From Lachnospiraceae bacterium (lineage in GTDB: Bacteria > Bacillota > Clostridia > Lachnospirales > Lachnospiraceae), in assembly GCA_017517305.1 (NCBI GenBank), contig JAFWZV010000007.1, positions 1 to 64,000 on the forward strand: 64,000 bases of DNA. Reading direction: 5' to 3'. Made by a program: the position numbers and the translations under genes. This document shows positions 17,495-26,897 of the stretch, one piece after another. Numbering within the stretch: position 1 is the first letter of the stretch; each line of letters begins with the position of its first letter. The notes under the pieces were generated by a model, which saw only the letters and a list, made by a program, of their open reading frames with translations, was not told the origin of the DNA and did not search any database.

Positions 17495-19627
17495 ATGTCT
17501 AATAAACAAGAAGAGAAGGAACCTATTAATTATAAATTATGGAATGATATATATAAATATAAAGGTATCACCATTCGGCAAGAAAAGAAAATCTATGATG
17601 GAAAATCAAATGAGAAGAAACGGTATTTGATAAGAAAAAAGTACAATGCAAAAATTTTAGAAGATATGGATAAGAGTATGTGGGCAGATATGGATTCGTG
17701 CCTAGATTATGCTATGGATTATCATAATCATGTGGCCTTTGCATTGTATTATCTAAGTAAGGTAGATGCTAGGAAAAAGGCATTTGCAGAGCTGTTGGAA
17801 AAGTATTGCCAGAATGCAAAAATTATGCTTACTCAAACTAAGATTCTAAGTGCTGCAGATGGTTTTTGGAGGTGTCATGATGCTAGATTAGAGTATGTAG
17901 ATAAAGAGTGGCATGTGAGGATTTATGATATTTCAGATGTTGAGGAAAGTGATTACAAGTGTACTGTGGCATACAATACATTGAATGGTTGGTCTAAGGG
18001 GGCTGCTTATCCAAGAAAAGACGAGATAATTCAGCTGGGCTTTTGGCTTGAGTTAAATTCCATGCAGGTGGATCAATTACTTAATATTGCAGGCTATAGT
18101 GCATTGTATAAGCCTAATTTGGTGGATTCTATATGTATATATTATCTTGATAAATATAGTAGCTATAACAAATATGGCGAATATGAAAAAGTAAGCCCAC
18201 CAACGGCTGTAGATAAAATCCTTGAAGTAAAATCCATGATAAATTCATATGGCAAAAAGGGCTATAAAAATACAGAATATAGGAGAATTAAAAAGGAGAG
18301 AACTCCGGCAGCAGGTTCAAGTCCATATTACTATGAGGGTGTTAGTACTAGTAGCTTTTTGGAGTACGATGAAAGCAATGACAGCTGGAATATCAAGAAG
18401 GAAATTGAACAGTTAAAGAAAGAGATACCTGACCTAGAGGAGTATCAGGACAGAGTTACATATTTTATGAATCATCAATATGAGGAAATAGACAAGGACA
18501 CTACCTTAGATGAGTATCTTAATTCGGATATAAGTATATTTGATAATAAAAGATATGGACTATTATCAACATTATCAGAATATTTGGATGATTTTTCCAC
18601 TATATCCAAGAATCTTGTTGAAGCCATTTCAGATAGTCCTTGTAAAGATGATGAAAGATTTTTGCTGGAACCATCTAGTAGTGTTAATATGGGTATTTCG
18701 AAAATTACAGAATGCTTAATATTAGAGCAGTTTATAACAGATGAGAAATATCAGAATGTATATCAGAATAATAAGGAATATAATCGTAGAGTAAGAATAG
18801 CCCTCAATAATATAATGTTCAATCCTAATATTATAGAGATTAATGGTGTATTTAACCATGAACCAAATGTAAAGCGCTTCAGTGGAGATAGAACTATAGC
18901 TGCAGAGCTTATAAGTGGTAGAAAAATTCGTAATAAAGAGGAAGTCAATGAAAACTCAGATGCTGAAACCTTGTATAGAATGGGCATAACAGATAGAGGG
19001 GATTTAATTAAGCTGTGTGTTGCCTTAGGTCAGGAGGATGATTTGGTTAATCTTATGAATCTGGCTGGATTTGTAGGGTATGGCGGTGAAGATTTTGTTA
19101 ATGATTGCACAGATTACATAGTAAGCTATGCCATAAAATACAGAGATATGCTTATAGATGAGTGGGCGGATTATGAAGATTCAGGTCAATCTGATATAGC
19201 CATAAAGAATGAATGTAAGAATGTATTTCCTTTTGTGCGTTTACTTATGAATATTTATAGGGACATTCAGTTGGTTAAACAAATTCAATTCGATAGTGAT
19301 TATTGTAAAATAACCGCTGAATATAACCAAAAAATTAATTCAGCTGAGTATACAACTATGTCAGAAGAGGATAGAACTGGGCTTAAGAAGGATATAGCTA
19401 AGAATGAACAAAGATTGTTCGATGAGCAAAAGGCAGTTCTAAAGGGTATGATGTTCCCTGTGAAGTGCAGTGTAAAAGCATGGTTTTTGGTAAAAGATAG
19501 GAATAGTAGAGTATCCTATGAAGATCTTATTAAGGATGAACGTATGAAGCTTGGCTGGGATAAAATTGCAGCCCTTATGGATTTTAAAGTTGATTGGGAA
19601 GAAAGATCTAAAGTAAGGAAGAAATAA
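17495..19627 (+). CDS. Unrecognised 710-aa protein with two HTH-like segments
   Basis: I do not recognise a named family. The protein is soluble, charged and mostly helical. A segment near residues 168-215 (PRKDEIIQLGFWLELNSMQV, then LLNIAGYSALY) resembles the HTH-like modules found in Clostridia regulators. A second, similar segment lies near residues 495-545 (DRGDLIKLCVALGQEDDL, then LMNLAGFVGYGGEDFV), so the protein may carry two divergent copies. A coiled-coil stretch (KKEIEQLKKEIPDLEEY) lies between. GGGAGG precedes ATG 17495. It leads an operon with a MYG1-type hydrolase and a protein kinase. The operon follows two CRISPR effector operons and shares their promoter type, which suggests a regulatory or defence role by context only. 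Confidence 0.6.
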   Translation: MSNKQEEKEPINYKLWNDIYKYKGITIRQEKKIYDGKSNEKKRYLIRKKYNAKILEDMDKSMWADMDSCLDYAMDYHNHVAFALYYLSKVDARKKAFAELLEKYCQNAKIMLTQTKILSAADGFWRCHDARLEYVDKEWHVRIYDISDVEESDYKCTVAYNTLNGWSKGAAYPRKDEIIQLGFWLELNSMQVDQLLNIAGYSALYKPNLVDSICIYYLDKYSSYNKYGEYEKVSPPTAVDKILEVKSMINSYGKKGYKNTEYRRIKKERTPAAGSSPYYYEGVSTSSFLEYDESNDSWNIKKEIEQLKKEIPDLEEYQDRVTYFMNHQYEEIDKDTTLDEYLNSDISIFDNKRYGLLSTLSEYLDDFSTISKNLVEAISDSPCKDDERFLLEPSSSVNMGISKITECLILEQFITDEKYQNVYQNNKEYNRRVRIALNNIMFNPNIIEINGVFNHEPNVKRFSGDRTIAAELISGRKIRNKEEVNENSDAETLYRMGITDRGDLIKLCVALGQEDDLVNLMNLAGFVGYGGEDFVNDCTDYIVSYAIKYRDMLIDEWADYEDSGQSDIAIKNECKNVFPFVRLLMNIYRDIQLVKQIQFDSDYCKITAEYNQKINSAEYTTMSEEDRTGLKKDIAKNEQRLFDEQKAVLKGMMFPVKCSVKAWFLVKDRNSRVSYEDLIKDERMKLGWDKIAALMDFKVDWEERSKVRKK

Positions 19628-19707
19628 TCTTTCAATTTTTGTGTGAAGCATATAAAAACAATTATGTATAATAACACCAGTGATGATAAACCGAAGGAGT
19701 GATATGT

Positions 19708-20556
19708 ATGAATACAGAAACAAGAAATATCAAGAACATAAAATATGGTTTTGTTCATGGTGGTAATTTTCACGCTGATGATGTATTTGCAACAGCCCTA
19801 TTAAAGTTGTTAAATCCTACTATCTTAATCCAAAGAGGATTTCAGATTCCAGAGGGCTTTGATGGAATAGCATATGATATAGGCTATGGAGAGTTTGACC
19901 ATCATCAGAAGGATAAAAGGGTTAGAGATAATGGTATTCCATATGCTGCTTTCGGACTTCTATGGGAGGCTTATGGATGTGAGCTTTTGAATCCTGAGGA
20001 TGTAAAGGATATGGATGAAAAATTAGTTCAGATGATTGATATGGCTGATAATGGTGGAGAGCCAAATCCTATATCAGAGATTATTTCTATGATGAATCCT
20101 AACTGGGATGAAAATCTTTATGCAGAAGCAGCATTCTATAGTGCGGTGGAATTCGCTACTAGTATATTAGTGAGATATATTGAACGCTATAACTCAAAGA
20201 GAAGGGCCTATAAACTAGTTAAGGAAAAACTAGATGGTAGTAAGGTTCTCAGACTTCCTACATATATGCCATGGAAGGATGCTGTGGAGGGTGAGGATAT
20301 ATTGTTTGTGGTATACCCTTCAAATCGTGGTGGATATAATGTGCAGGCAGTGCCTAAGAATAAAAATACAGTAGATTTAAAACTTGAATTTCCACGAGCT
20401 TGGCGAGGCTTAACTCCAGATGAATTAAAGGATATTACTGGAATAGAAACATTTACATTTTGTCATCCTTCAGGTTTTTTGTGCGGTGTAGGAAACATAG
20501 AGGATGCAGATAAACTGATACATTTGACTGTTGCATATTATGATGAAAGAGGGTGA
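19708..20556 (+). CDS. MYG1-family (UPF0160) metal-dependent phosphohydrolase
   Basis: A 282-aa protein; ATG 19708 lies 9 nt after AAGGAG. MYG1 proteins are DHH-like metal-dependent hydrolases, and the eukaryotic member is a 3'-5' RNA exonuclease. Motifs visible are VHGGNFHADDVFATALL near the N-terminus (metal-ligand His and Asp residues), YDIGYGEFDHHQKDKR (the DHH-like motif), and the C-terminal FPRAWRGLTPDELKDITGIE with HPSGFLCGVG. The order and length fit a complete family member. It lies between the HTH-like protein and a kinase whose start is 4 nt beyond its stop, so the three are probably co-transcribed. An RNase-like protein beside type III systems is notable, but its substrate is unknown. 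Confidence 0.78.
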   Translation: MNTETRNIKNIKYGFVHGGNFHADDVFATALLKLLNPTILIQRGFQIPEGFDGIAYDIGYGEFDHHQKDKRVRDNGIPYAAFGLLWEAYGCELLNPEDVKDMDEKLVQMIDMADNGGEPNPISEIISMMNPNWDENLYAEAAFYSAVEFATSILVRYIERYNSKRRAYKLVKEKLDGSKVLRLPTYMPWKDAVEGEDILFVVYPSNRGGYNVQAVPKNKNTVDLKLEFPRAWRGLTPDELKDITGIETFTFCHPSGFLCGVGNIEDADKLIHLTVAYYDERG

Positions 20557-20560
20557 TGGT

Positions 20561-22948
20561 ATGTCTCAGAAGATAGTTCAGGGGTATTGTTTTGATACCC
20601 ATAAGGATGTAATTAGAAAAACGGAAAACTCTATACTTTATTCCGCAAGAAAAGTTAATACTGACAATGAGCTTGATATATTGAAATATGCCATCAAGGA
20701 ATATATAGGCGGTGCTAGTGATGAGGTGCTTATTGCTAGAGAGAAATATATTTCCCACACTATAGAAAATGATTCGGAGCTTAGTATACTTGTTCCAATT
20801 CTAGAGGTAGTGGAGGAGCAAGGCACCAAATATGCCATTATGCAGTTTAGAAAGAATGGTATGTTTCTCCACGAGGTAATAGAAGCATTAGAGAAAAAAT
20901 ATGGTGTTGGAAATATTCCTTATGGAATACAATATGATATTTTAAGCAGTTTGTTAAGAGCATTAGATGGTTTACATAACATTAAAGACCGTTATACAAA
21001 GAAGCGTACCAATGGATTTGTTCATATGGATATTCAACCCTCAAATGTATTTTTTGAAAATACACAGGTTGTTATAGATGCTACGGAGAATGTGACCTCA
21101 GATAGGGAGGTTGTAATTGGAACAGCAAAATTCATAGATTTACAATCCGCTCTTCCATTGAAGGAAAGCAAAAAAGGCTTGGTGGCTATTAGGCAGAAGG
21201 ATGAACCATCATTTGTTACCTTTGGGTATAGTGCGCCTGAGCAAGTGCATTTTAATGGATATGAATTTACCCAAGCTACGGATGTGTATCAGGTGGCAGC
21301 TATAGCGGCTAGAATGCTTACAGGAGTGGAAATTCAATTTTCTGATGTAAGCTATGATAAGCTTGTAAAGAAAATGGCAGATAATCATGCTAAGGAGGAT
21401 GAGAGTTCATCCAACTTTGATGAATTGATTATGTCTATGTATAAGAATGTATTATTGATATGCTTTAATACTAATGTGAAATATAGATATCAGACAGCTT
21501 TGGATATGCTAGGTGCTCTTTCCAATGCTAAAATCCTATATGACGCAGTTGTTAAGAAGCCTAGGGATATCTATAGGATACTCCAGGTGGCTCATAATAT
21601 GTGTATTCCATTAGATAATATAAGACTGGGGGATGTTAGTGCCAGAGAATTTACTTCTGTTGCTACAGCCCTTAACAAGATGACCTATAATTATGCATAT
21701 TCTAACAACAAGGATACGGTTCCATTCACTCCTGATATGGGGCTATATATATTCCGTAGTATATATAAGCTTTGGGAGAGTAAATTCAAACAGGCATTTT
21801 TAGATAAAGAACCATCTAATCAAATCGCTGATGTGCCATACAGTCTTTTTATAAATGGTGGAATGGGCTGTTACAATTTGGCAGGTGAGTATGAGGAAGC
21901 TATAAAGCTTTGGAAGCAGCTTGATCTTAAAAGAGTGAATCTTGAGGGTTATGTAAAGCTGTGTAATAGATTGGCAGAGAGCTATAATCTTGCTTTTCTT
22001 TATAAGAATGCATATGATGCTAACAATAATATAGTCAATGCCTTGAGAGCTGTAAGAAATATAGAAATAGCCCAGAGTACTATCTTGGGCATAGAAGGTT
22101 CCTCAGCCGCCAGAGATGTAAATCTTGGAAGAGCTTGCTTTAATATGGCTCAATTTATGAACTGCTATGGAGTTGAATCAGTAGAGGATGTTAAGACAAC
22201 TTCAGTTGAGCTGTTCAAGGAAGCATATCAGGTGTTAGATGGAAATGTTCAAACTAAGCCAGAGGCATATTATCACGGATTACAGTATGCTATATATGCC
22301 AAGGATGGTGCTTTGTTTAATGAATTTGCAAAGGATTATGAGTCTACACTGAAGAAAAATATGGACGGCCTAGAGCTTGCATATGGTGGTGTGTTGCCTT
22401 ATTTGGTATATCTAAAGGGCTTGTGGCTTTATATTTCTAATTCTGAATTTAGAAATAACTGTGAGTACTACAGTGAGTATGTGACCCAAGTGGAAGGAAA
22501 GCTTGCAGTGGGAGATGAGGTCATAAGCAAGATGCTTAATGCTATAGAGTCCTATGGTAGCTTAAGTAATAATATAAGGGATATTAATCTACAGCTTATG
22601 TACAAATACATAGGAAAGATACTGTTCTATGGTAATTCATCTAGGGGTACATTAAAGGATACCGCTATTAGGGCTATGGAATTGTCGGTTAATGGTAATA
22701 AATATGCCAGCGTGAATGGCTATGGTAAGCTTAATATGCCATCTATTGTAGCATATATGTCTAAACATGAATTAAATCTTATGACAGAATCTGATGACGA
22801 GGCAATGGAGTCCAATGAGATTTTATTTGAAACCCTTCAGCATGCTTTAGATAAAAGTGGATGGAAGAATTTGAAGCTTTTATTAGAAAAGGTTGAAGCT
22901 TCTAGTTGTATGGATTTGTGTAAAGTTATATCTTATGAAAATGTATAG
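20561..22948 (+). CDS. Divergent Ser/Thr protein kinase with helical-repeat C-terminus
   Basis: A 795-aa protein; ATG 20561, following GAGGGTGATGGT, is preferred over an upstream in-frame ATG inside the MYG1 gene. The N-terminal ~310 residues are a eukaryotic-type kinase domain with Lys46 (KYAIKEY), Glu61 (LIAREKY), a catalytic loop H155-M-D157-IQPSN in place of HRDxxxxN, metal-ligand Asp193 in FIDLQSA instead of DFG, and GYSAPEQ. All core catalytic residues remain, so activity is plausible. The rest is helical and may be TPR-like (for example AGEYEEAIKLWKQL). No membrane segment is visible. The substrate is unknown; the first gene of the operon is a reasonable guess. Confidence 0.78.
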   Translation: MSQKIVQGYCFDTHKDVIRKTENSILYSARKVNTDNELDILKYAIKEYIGGASDEVLIAREKYISHTIENDSELSILVPILEVVEEQGTKYAIMQFRKNGMFLHEVIEALEKKYGVGNIPYGIQYDILSSLLRALDGLHNIKDRYTKKRTNGFVHMDIQPSNVFFENTQVVIDATENVTSDREVVIGTAKFIDLQSALPLKESKKGLVAIRQKDEPSFVTFGYSAPEQVHFNGYEFTQATDVYQVAAIAARMLTGVEIQFSDVSYDKLVKKMADNHAKEDESSSNFDELIMSMYKNVLLICFNTNVKYRYQTALDMLGALSNAKILYDAVVKKPRDIYRILQVAHNMCIPLDNIRLGDVSAREFTSVATALNKMTYNYAYSNNKDTVPFTPDMGLYIFRSIYKLWESKFKQAFLDKEPSNQIADVPYSLFINGGMGCYNLAGEYEEAIKLWKQLDLKRVNLEGYVKLCNRLAESYNLAFLYKNAYDANNNIVNALRAVRNIEIAQSTILGIEGSSAARDVNLGRACFNMAQFMNCYGVESVEDVKTTSVELFKEAYQVLDGNVQTKPEAYYHGLQYAIYAKDGALFNEFAKDYESTLKKNMDGLELAYGGVLPYLVYLKGLWLYISNSEFRNNCEYYSEYVTQVEGKLAVGDEVISKMLNAIESYGSLSNNIRDINLQLMYKYIGKILFYGNSSRGTLKDTAIRAMELSVNGNKYASVNGYGKLNMPSIVAYMSKHELNLMTESDDEAMESNEILFETLQHALDKSGWKNLKLLLEKVEASSCMDLCKVISYENV

Positions 22949-22953
22949 TCAAA

Positions 22954-22983
22954 CAGCCTACAGGAATTATGACCTGTAGGCTG
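22954..22983. terminator. Hairpin between convergent kinase and ABC-F genes
   Basis: A perfect 10-bp stem (CAGCCTACAG with CTGTAGGCTG) and 10-nt loop right after the kinase stop. There is no T run on the plus strand, so it may act as an RNA 3'-end stabiliser or weak terminator. Confidence 0.45.
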
Positions 22984-22984
22984 C

Positions 22985-23013
22985 AAAAAAGTAAGGGTAG
23001 CATAGCTACCCTT
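22985..23013 (-). terminator. Terminator of the ABC-F gene
   Basis: On the minus strand AAGGGTAGC pairs with GCTACCCTT (22993-23013) and is followed by AC and six T. The stem overlaps the stop codon of the ABC-F gene. Confidence 0.82.
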
Positions 23014-24988
23014 CTTCTAATTCATAGAACCTTTCATATAATTCTAAAAGTTCATTATCTAATTCCTCATATTTAGCTGCCAATTCTCCAAGCTTGTGAG
23101 AGTTGGTAGCGTTGGCAGGATCATTTATTTCCTCATTCAGCTTTTCCATAGCTGCTTCAACTTCTGTAATTTTTGCTTCGGTTTTCTTAAGGTCGTTGGC
23201 ACGTTTTCTAAGACGAGCCTGTTCCTCCTTGTTCTTAAGGTAGTCCTCTTTACTGGAGGTAGTAGCTGTGGAAGCATTGGCAGTAGAAGCTAAGTCAGCA
23301 CCGGTAGATTCATCTGAAGCTACAACAGCTCCACCACTTACACTTGTAAATGGATTGGCCTTGCTGTCAGTGGCACCATACACATTATCTTTATGACTTT
23401 CGTAATAATCATAATTGCCAATAAAGTTATATAGCTGTTTATCTTTAAGCTCTATAATTCTACTGGAAACCTTGTTAATAAAATATCTGTCATGGCTTAC
23501 GAAAAGCACGGTGCCTTCGTAATTTCTAATAGCTTCCTCAAGGATTTCCTTAGACTGAATATCCAAGTGGTTAGTTGGCTCATCAAGTATCAAAAAGTTG
23601 GCAGGTGAAAGCATTAGCTTGGCCAGAGATACTCGACCTCTTTCACCACCGGACAAATCGCCGATTTTCTTGAATACATCTTCACCAGTGAAGAGAAATG
23701 CAGCCAATACACTTCGGATTTTTGTGTTATTTAAGTCAGGATAGGAGTCTGATATTTCCTCAAATATAGTCTTATGTAAGGAAAGTACCTGGTGCTCCTG
23801 ATCGTAATAGCCAATCTTAACTCTTGAGCCAAGGGCAATGGTTCCTGCATCCTTTGGCACAAAGCGATTAATTATTTTCAGGATTGTGGTTTTACCTGTA
23901 CCATTTCCACCGATTAGGGCTACATGCTCCCCACGCTTAATTTCCATATTAAGTCCTTCAAATAGCTGGTTTGAGCCAAAGCTTTTGCCAAGGTCTGTAA
24001 TAGTGAGGACATCATTTCCACTTTCTACAGAAGGGGTAAGAGAAAGTCGCATCTCTGAAGCTACCTCTGTTGGCTTTTCAAGGCGTTCCACCTTGTCTAA
24101 CATTTTCTCTCTACTTTCGGCACGCTTTATGGATTTTTCTCGATTGAATTGCTTTAACTTGGTGATAACAGCTTCCTGGTGCTTTATCTCTGCCTGCTGA
24201 TTAAGGTAAGCCTTCATCTGACTGGCGCGAATTTCGGCTCTTTTCTTAGAATAGTAGCTGTAATTACCATGGTATATAATACCCTTGGTGTTATCTATTT
24301 CCACCACCTTGGTGGCAATCTTATCTATAAAATATCTGTCGTGACTGACGATTATTACACTGCCCTGATATGAAGATAAAAATCCCTCTAGCCAAGCTAT
24401 GGAAAGCATATCCAAGTGGTTGGTAGGCTCATCAAGAATAATAATGTCTGGCTTAGTAAGAAGAAGACGGCCTAAGGCAATACGCATCTTCTGCCCGCCG
24501 GATAGGGTGTTAATATGTCTTTCGTAATCACCCTTGTCAAAGCCAAGTCCCTTTAATACTCCAGTGATTTCACTTTCATAGGCATAGCCATTTTCCCTGT
24601 CATAAGTATTTTGGAGACGGTTGTAGGTCTCCATTATTCTATCCAAAGCTTCCCCGGAGGCTTCCTTCATATCCTGCTCTAGCTTTCGTATATTTGCCTC
24701 CATATCTATTATGTGTTGCTTAGTGGAAAGCATTTCTGCATACACGGTATTGTCAAAGGATATGTCCTGATGCTGGGAAAGGTATCCTATGGTGGTGTCC
24801 TTGGCCACAACTACTTGACCTGAGTCCGCAGTCTCTTCTCCCATGATTATCTTCAGTAGAGTGGTTTTACCAGAACCATTGATACCTACTATAGCTATCT
24901 TTTCCTTGTCTTCTATATGGAATGATACATCCTTTAGTATGTCTACCACACCGTAGGATTTGCTTATATTTTGGCAAGCTAGTAGCAT
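23006..24988 (-). CDS. ABC-F family ATPase (ribosome-associated type)
   Basis: A 660-aa soluble protein with two ABC domains and no membrane segment, the ABC-F layout. Domain 1 has Walker A GINGSGKT, signature LSGGQKMR and Walker B IIILDEPTNHLD. Domain 2 has GGNGTGKT, LSGGERGR and FLILDEPTNHLD. The inter-domain linker is charged and helical (QAEIKHQEAVITKLKQF), as in proteins that reach the ribosomal P site. A C-terminal coiled coil follows a Ser/Thr/Ala-rich spacer. The family clears stalled ribosomes or protects against antibiotics; this one resembles the housekeeping YdiF-like group, but no resistance role can be read from sequence. The start has GGGAGG upstream on the minus strand. Confidence 0.93.
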   Translation of the reverse strand: MLLACQNISKSYGVVDILKDVSFHIEDKEKIAIVGINGSGKTTLLKIIMGEETADSGQVVVAKDTTIGYLSQHQDISFDNTVYAEMLSTKQHIIDMEANIRKLEQDMKEASGEALDRIMETYNRLQNTYDRENGYAYESEITGVLKGLGFDKGDYERHINTLSGGQKMRIALGRLLLTKPDIIILDEPTNHLDMLSIAWLEGFLSSYQGSVIIVSHDRYFIDKIATKVVEIDNTKGIIYHGNYSYYSKKRAEIRASQMKAYLNQQAEIKHQEAVITKLKQFNREKSIKRAESREKMLDKVERLEKPTEVASEMRLSLTPSVESGNDVLTITDLGKSFGSNQLFEGLNMEIKRGEHVALIGGNGTGKTTILKIINRFVPKDAGTIALGSRVKIGYYDQEHQVLSLHKTIFEEISDSYPDLNNTKIRSVLAAFLFTGEDVFKKIGDLSGGERGRVSLAKLMLSPANFLILDEPTNHLDIQSKEILEEAIRNYEGTVLFVSHDRYFINKVSSRIIELKDKQLYNFIGNYDYYESHKDNVYGATDSKANPFTSVSGGAVVASDESTGADLASTANASTATTSSKEDYLKNKEEQARLRKRANDLKKTEAKITEVEAAMEKLNEEINDPANATNSHKLGELAAKYEELDNELLELYERFYELEEG

Positions 24989-25204
24989 AGCTGTCCTCCC
25001 TTGTGTAAAATGTATAAAAATTCATATAAATTCTTTTAAACCAATAGTATAAAAAAGGTGTGTAAATTTCATTAATATGTTATAATCTATTAGTTAAGAT
25101 ATGAGTATATTCAATCCTTGACAATTATATAATAATCATCAAAAAATATCAATGTGCCATTAGTCTGTGGTATAGCTAATGTATAATATTTACGGAGGAT
25201 GTGT

Positions 25205-25435
25205 ATGTTTAATTCAAAGGGGAAGGTAGCTAAAAAAGAAATAGAAGCCCTGTTTAATGAAATTCAGATTAATCTGGAGAATAATTATAAGGACTTAGCT
25301 ATTGGGGCCAGGAAAAAGGCAGAGGAAAAGCTTAAAGCATTGGAAGGTTCAGGAGAATTAAAGGATAAGGATTTTAAAAAGCTAAAAGCAACATTAGATG
25401 ATTATACCAAACGTATGGAGGGGTATCATCATTGA
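25205..25435 (+). CDS. Small helical protein of unknown function
   Basis: A 76-aa protein rich in Lys and Glu, predicted to be two or three helices (EIEALFNEIQINLENNYK, then RKKAEEKLKAL). ATG 25205 is preferred to ATG 25199 because GGAGG ends directly before the latter. No membrane segment or cysteine is present. It stands alone between the ABC-F gene and the beta-glucosidase gene. I do not recognise a family. Confidence 0.6.
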   Translation: MFNSKGKVAKKEIEALFNEIQINLENNYKDLAIGARKKAEEKLKALEGSGELKDKDFKKLKATLDDYTKRMEGYHH

Positions 25436-25444
25436 TGATGGTTC

Positions 25445-25471
25445 TAATGTGTGTAGGGTCAACACACATTA
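25445..25471. other. Perfect hairpin after the 76-aa gene
   Basis: TAATGTGTGT pairs with ACACACATTA around a 7-nt loop. No T run follows, so it is a weak terminator candidate or other RNA structure. Confidence 0.45.
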
Positions 25472-25526
25472 TGGATTATTAAATAATTACGTATGTGATT
25501 AATAGGAATTATTAGGGAGGGTAAAA

Positions 25527-26873
25527 ATGGGTTTTTCTAAGGATTTTATATGGGGCGGTGCCTCAGCAGCACATCAGGTTGAGGGTGCTTATAATGAAGA
25601 TGGAAAAGGTTTAAATATATGGGATGTGCACAGCAAGGTTCAGGGTAATGTTAGGTATTCTGAGGATGCAAAGGTTGCTTGTGACCATTACCACAGATAT
25701 AAGGAGGATATTAAGCTATTTAAGGAGATGGGCCTTAAGTACTATAGATTCTCCATTAGCTGGGCAAGAGTTATCCCAGAGGGAACAGGTAAGGTTAATG
25801 AGAAGGGCCTAAAATTTTATTCCGACTTAGTGGATGAGCTTTTGGCAAATGGCATAGAACCAATTGTTACTTTGTTCCACTGGGATTATCCGTACGAGCT
25901 TTATTGTAGAGGTCATTGGCTCAATCCAGAGTCGCCTATATGGTTTGAGGAATATACTAAGGTGGTTATAGATGCATTATCAGATAGAGTAAAGTATTGG
26001 ATGACATTTAATGAACCACAGTGCATAATTGGTTGTGGCCACTGGAGAGGTTCACATGCACCGTTCTTAAAGCTTCCAAACAAGGATTTGATTAGAATGT
26101 CACATAATATTTTGTTATCACATGGTAGAGCTGTTAAGTATATTAGAGAGAATGCAAAACAGGATTGTAAGGTAAGCTTTGTATCTATAGCTCCAGTTCA
26201 CATTCCTGTAGATAATAGTCCTAAGGCTATAGAAGAGGCAAGAAATGCATCTATGTCTCTTTCTAACAAGGGATTTTTCTCCATAACCTGGTGGTGTGAT
26301 CCGGTATATCTGGGAAAGTATCCTGAGGAGGCTTATGAGCTTTATGGTGAGGATATGGTTACTCCTACCAAGGAAGAGATGGAGCTTATATCTCAGCCAC
26401 TTGATTTTTATACTGCAAATATTTATTACAGTGAAAGCTTCAAGAGTGATAATGGATATAATTCAAATGCATATCAGGGTGTGCCACGTAACAGCTTAGG
26501 CTGGGTAGTAGATGAGAAGGTTGCTTATTGGTCAGCTAAGTTTATCTACGAAAGATATGGCTTGCCATATATGATTGGCGAGAATGGTATATGCTTTAGA
26601 GATTGGGTAGATTTAGATGGAAAGATAGTTGATGGTGGCAGAATTGATTACATCCGAAGATATGTAAGGGAATTAATGAAGGCTGCTGATGAGGGAGTAC
26701 CAGTTATGGGATATCTGTATTGGTCAGTTATGGATAACTTTGAATGGGGCGAGGGCTATGATGAGCGTTTTGGTCTTATCCATGTAGATTACCAGACTCA
26801 GAAGCGTACTATTAAGGAATCTGGCTACTGGTTTAAGAAGCTTATAGAGTCCAATGGTGAGATAGTAAAATAA
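25527..26873 (+). CDS. Family 1 beta-glucosidase / 6-phospho-beta-glucosidase
   Basis: A 448-aa glycoside hydrolase of family GH1, which cleaves beta-glycosides such as cellobiose by a retaining mechanism. It starts FIWGGASAAHQVEGAYNEDG. The acid/base is Glu163 in TFNEP and the nucleophile is Glu352 in IGENG. The C-terminal YLYWSVMDNFEWGEGYDERFG is the aglycone-site signature, and its DNFEW form is more common in plain beta-glucosidases than in phospho-glucosidases. No signal peptide is present, so it acts in the cytoplasm. AGGGAGG precedes the start. No transporter or PTS gene is adjacent. Confidence 0.93.
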   Translation: MGFSKDFIWGGASAAHQVEGAYNEDGKGLNIWDVHSKVQGNVRYSEDAKVACDHYHRYKEDIKLFKEMGLKYYRFSISWARVIPEGTGKVNEKGLKFYSDLVDELLANGIEPIVTLFHWDYPYELYCRGHWLNPESPIWFEEYTKVVIDALSDRVKYWMTFNEPQCIIGCGHWRGSHAPFLKLPNKDLIRMSHNILLSHGRAVKYIRENAKQDCKVSFVSIAPVHIPVDNSPKAIEEARNASMSLSNKGFFSITWWCDPVYLGKYPEEAYELYGEDMVTPTKEEMELISQPLDFYTANIYYSESFKSDNGYNSNAYQGVPRNSLGWVVDEKVAYWSAKFIYERYGLPYMIGENGICFRDWVDLDGKIVDGGRIDYIRRYVRELMKAADEGVPVMGYLYWSVMDNFEWGEGYDERFGLIHVDYQTQKRTIKESGYWFKKLIESNGEIVK

Positions 26874-26897
26874 ATTAATGGTTAGGAAAGAGCTTGT

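Noticed and set aside
25117-25139. TTGACA as a promoter for the 76-aa gene
   Set aside because: The sequence 17 bp downstream is an A run with no -10; the later TATAAT at 25182 is too close to the ribosome site.
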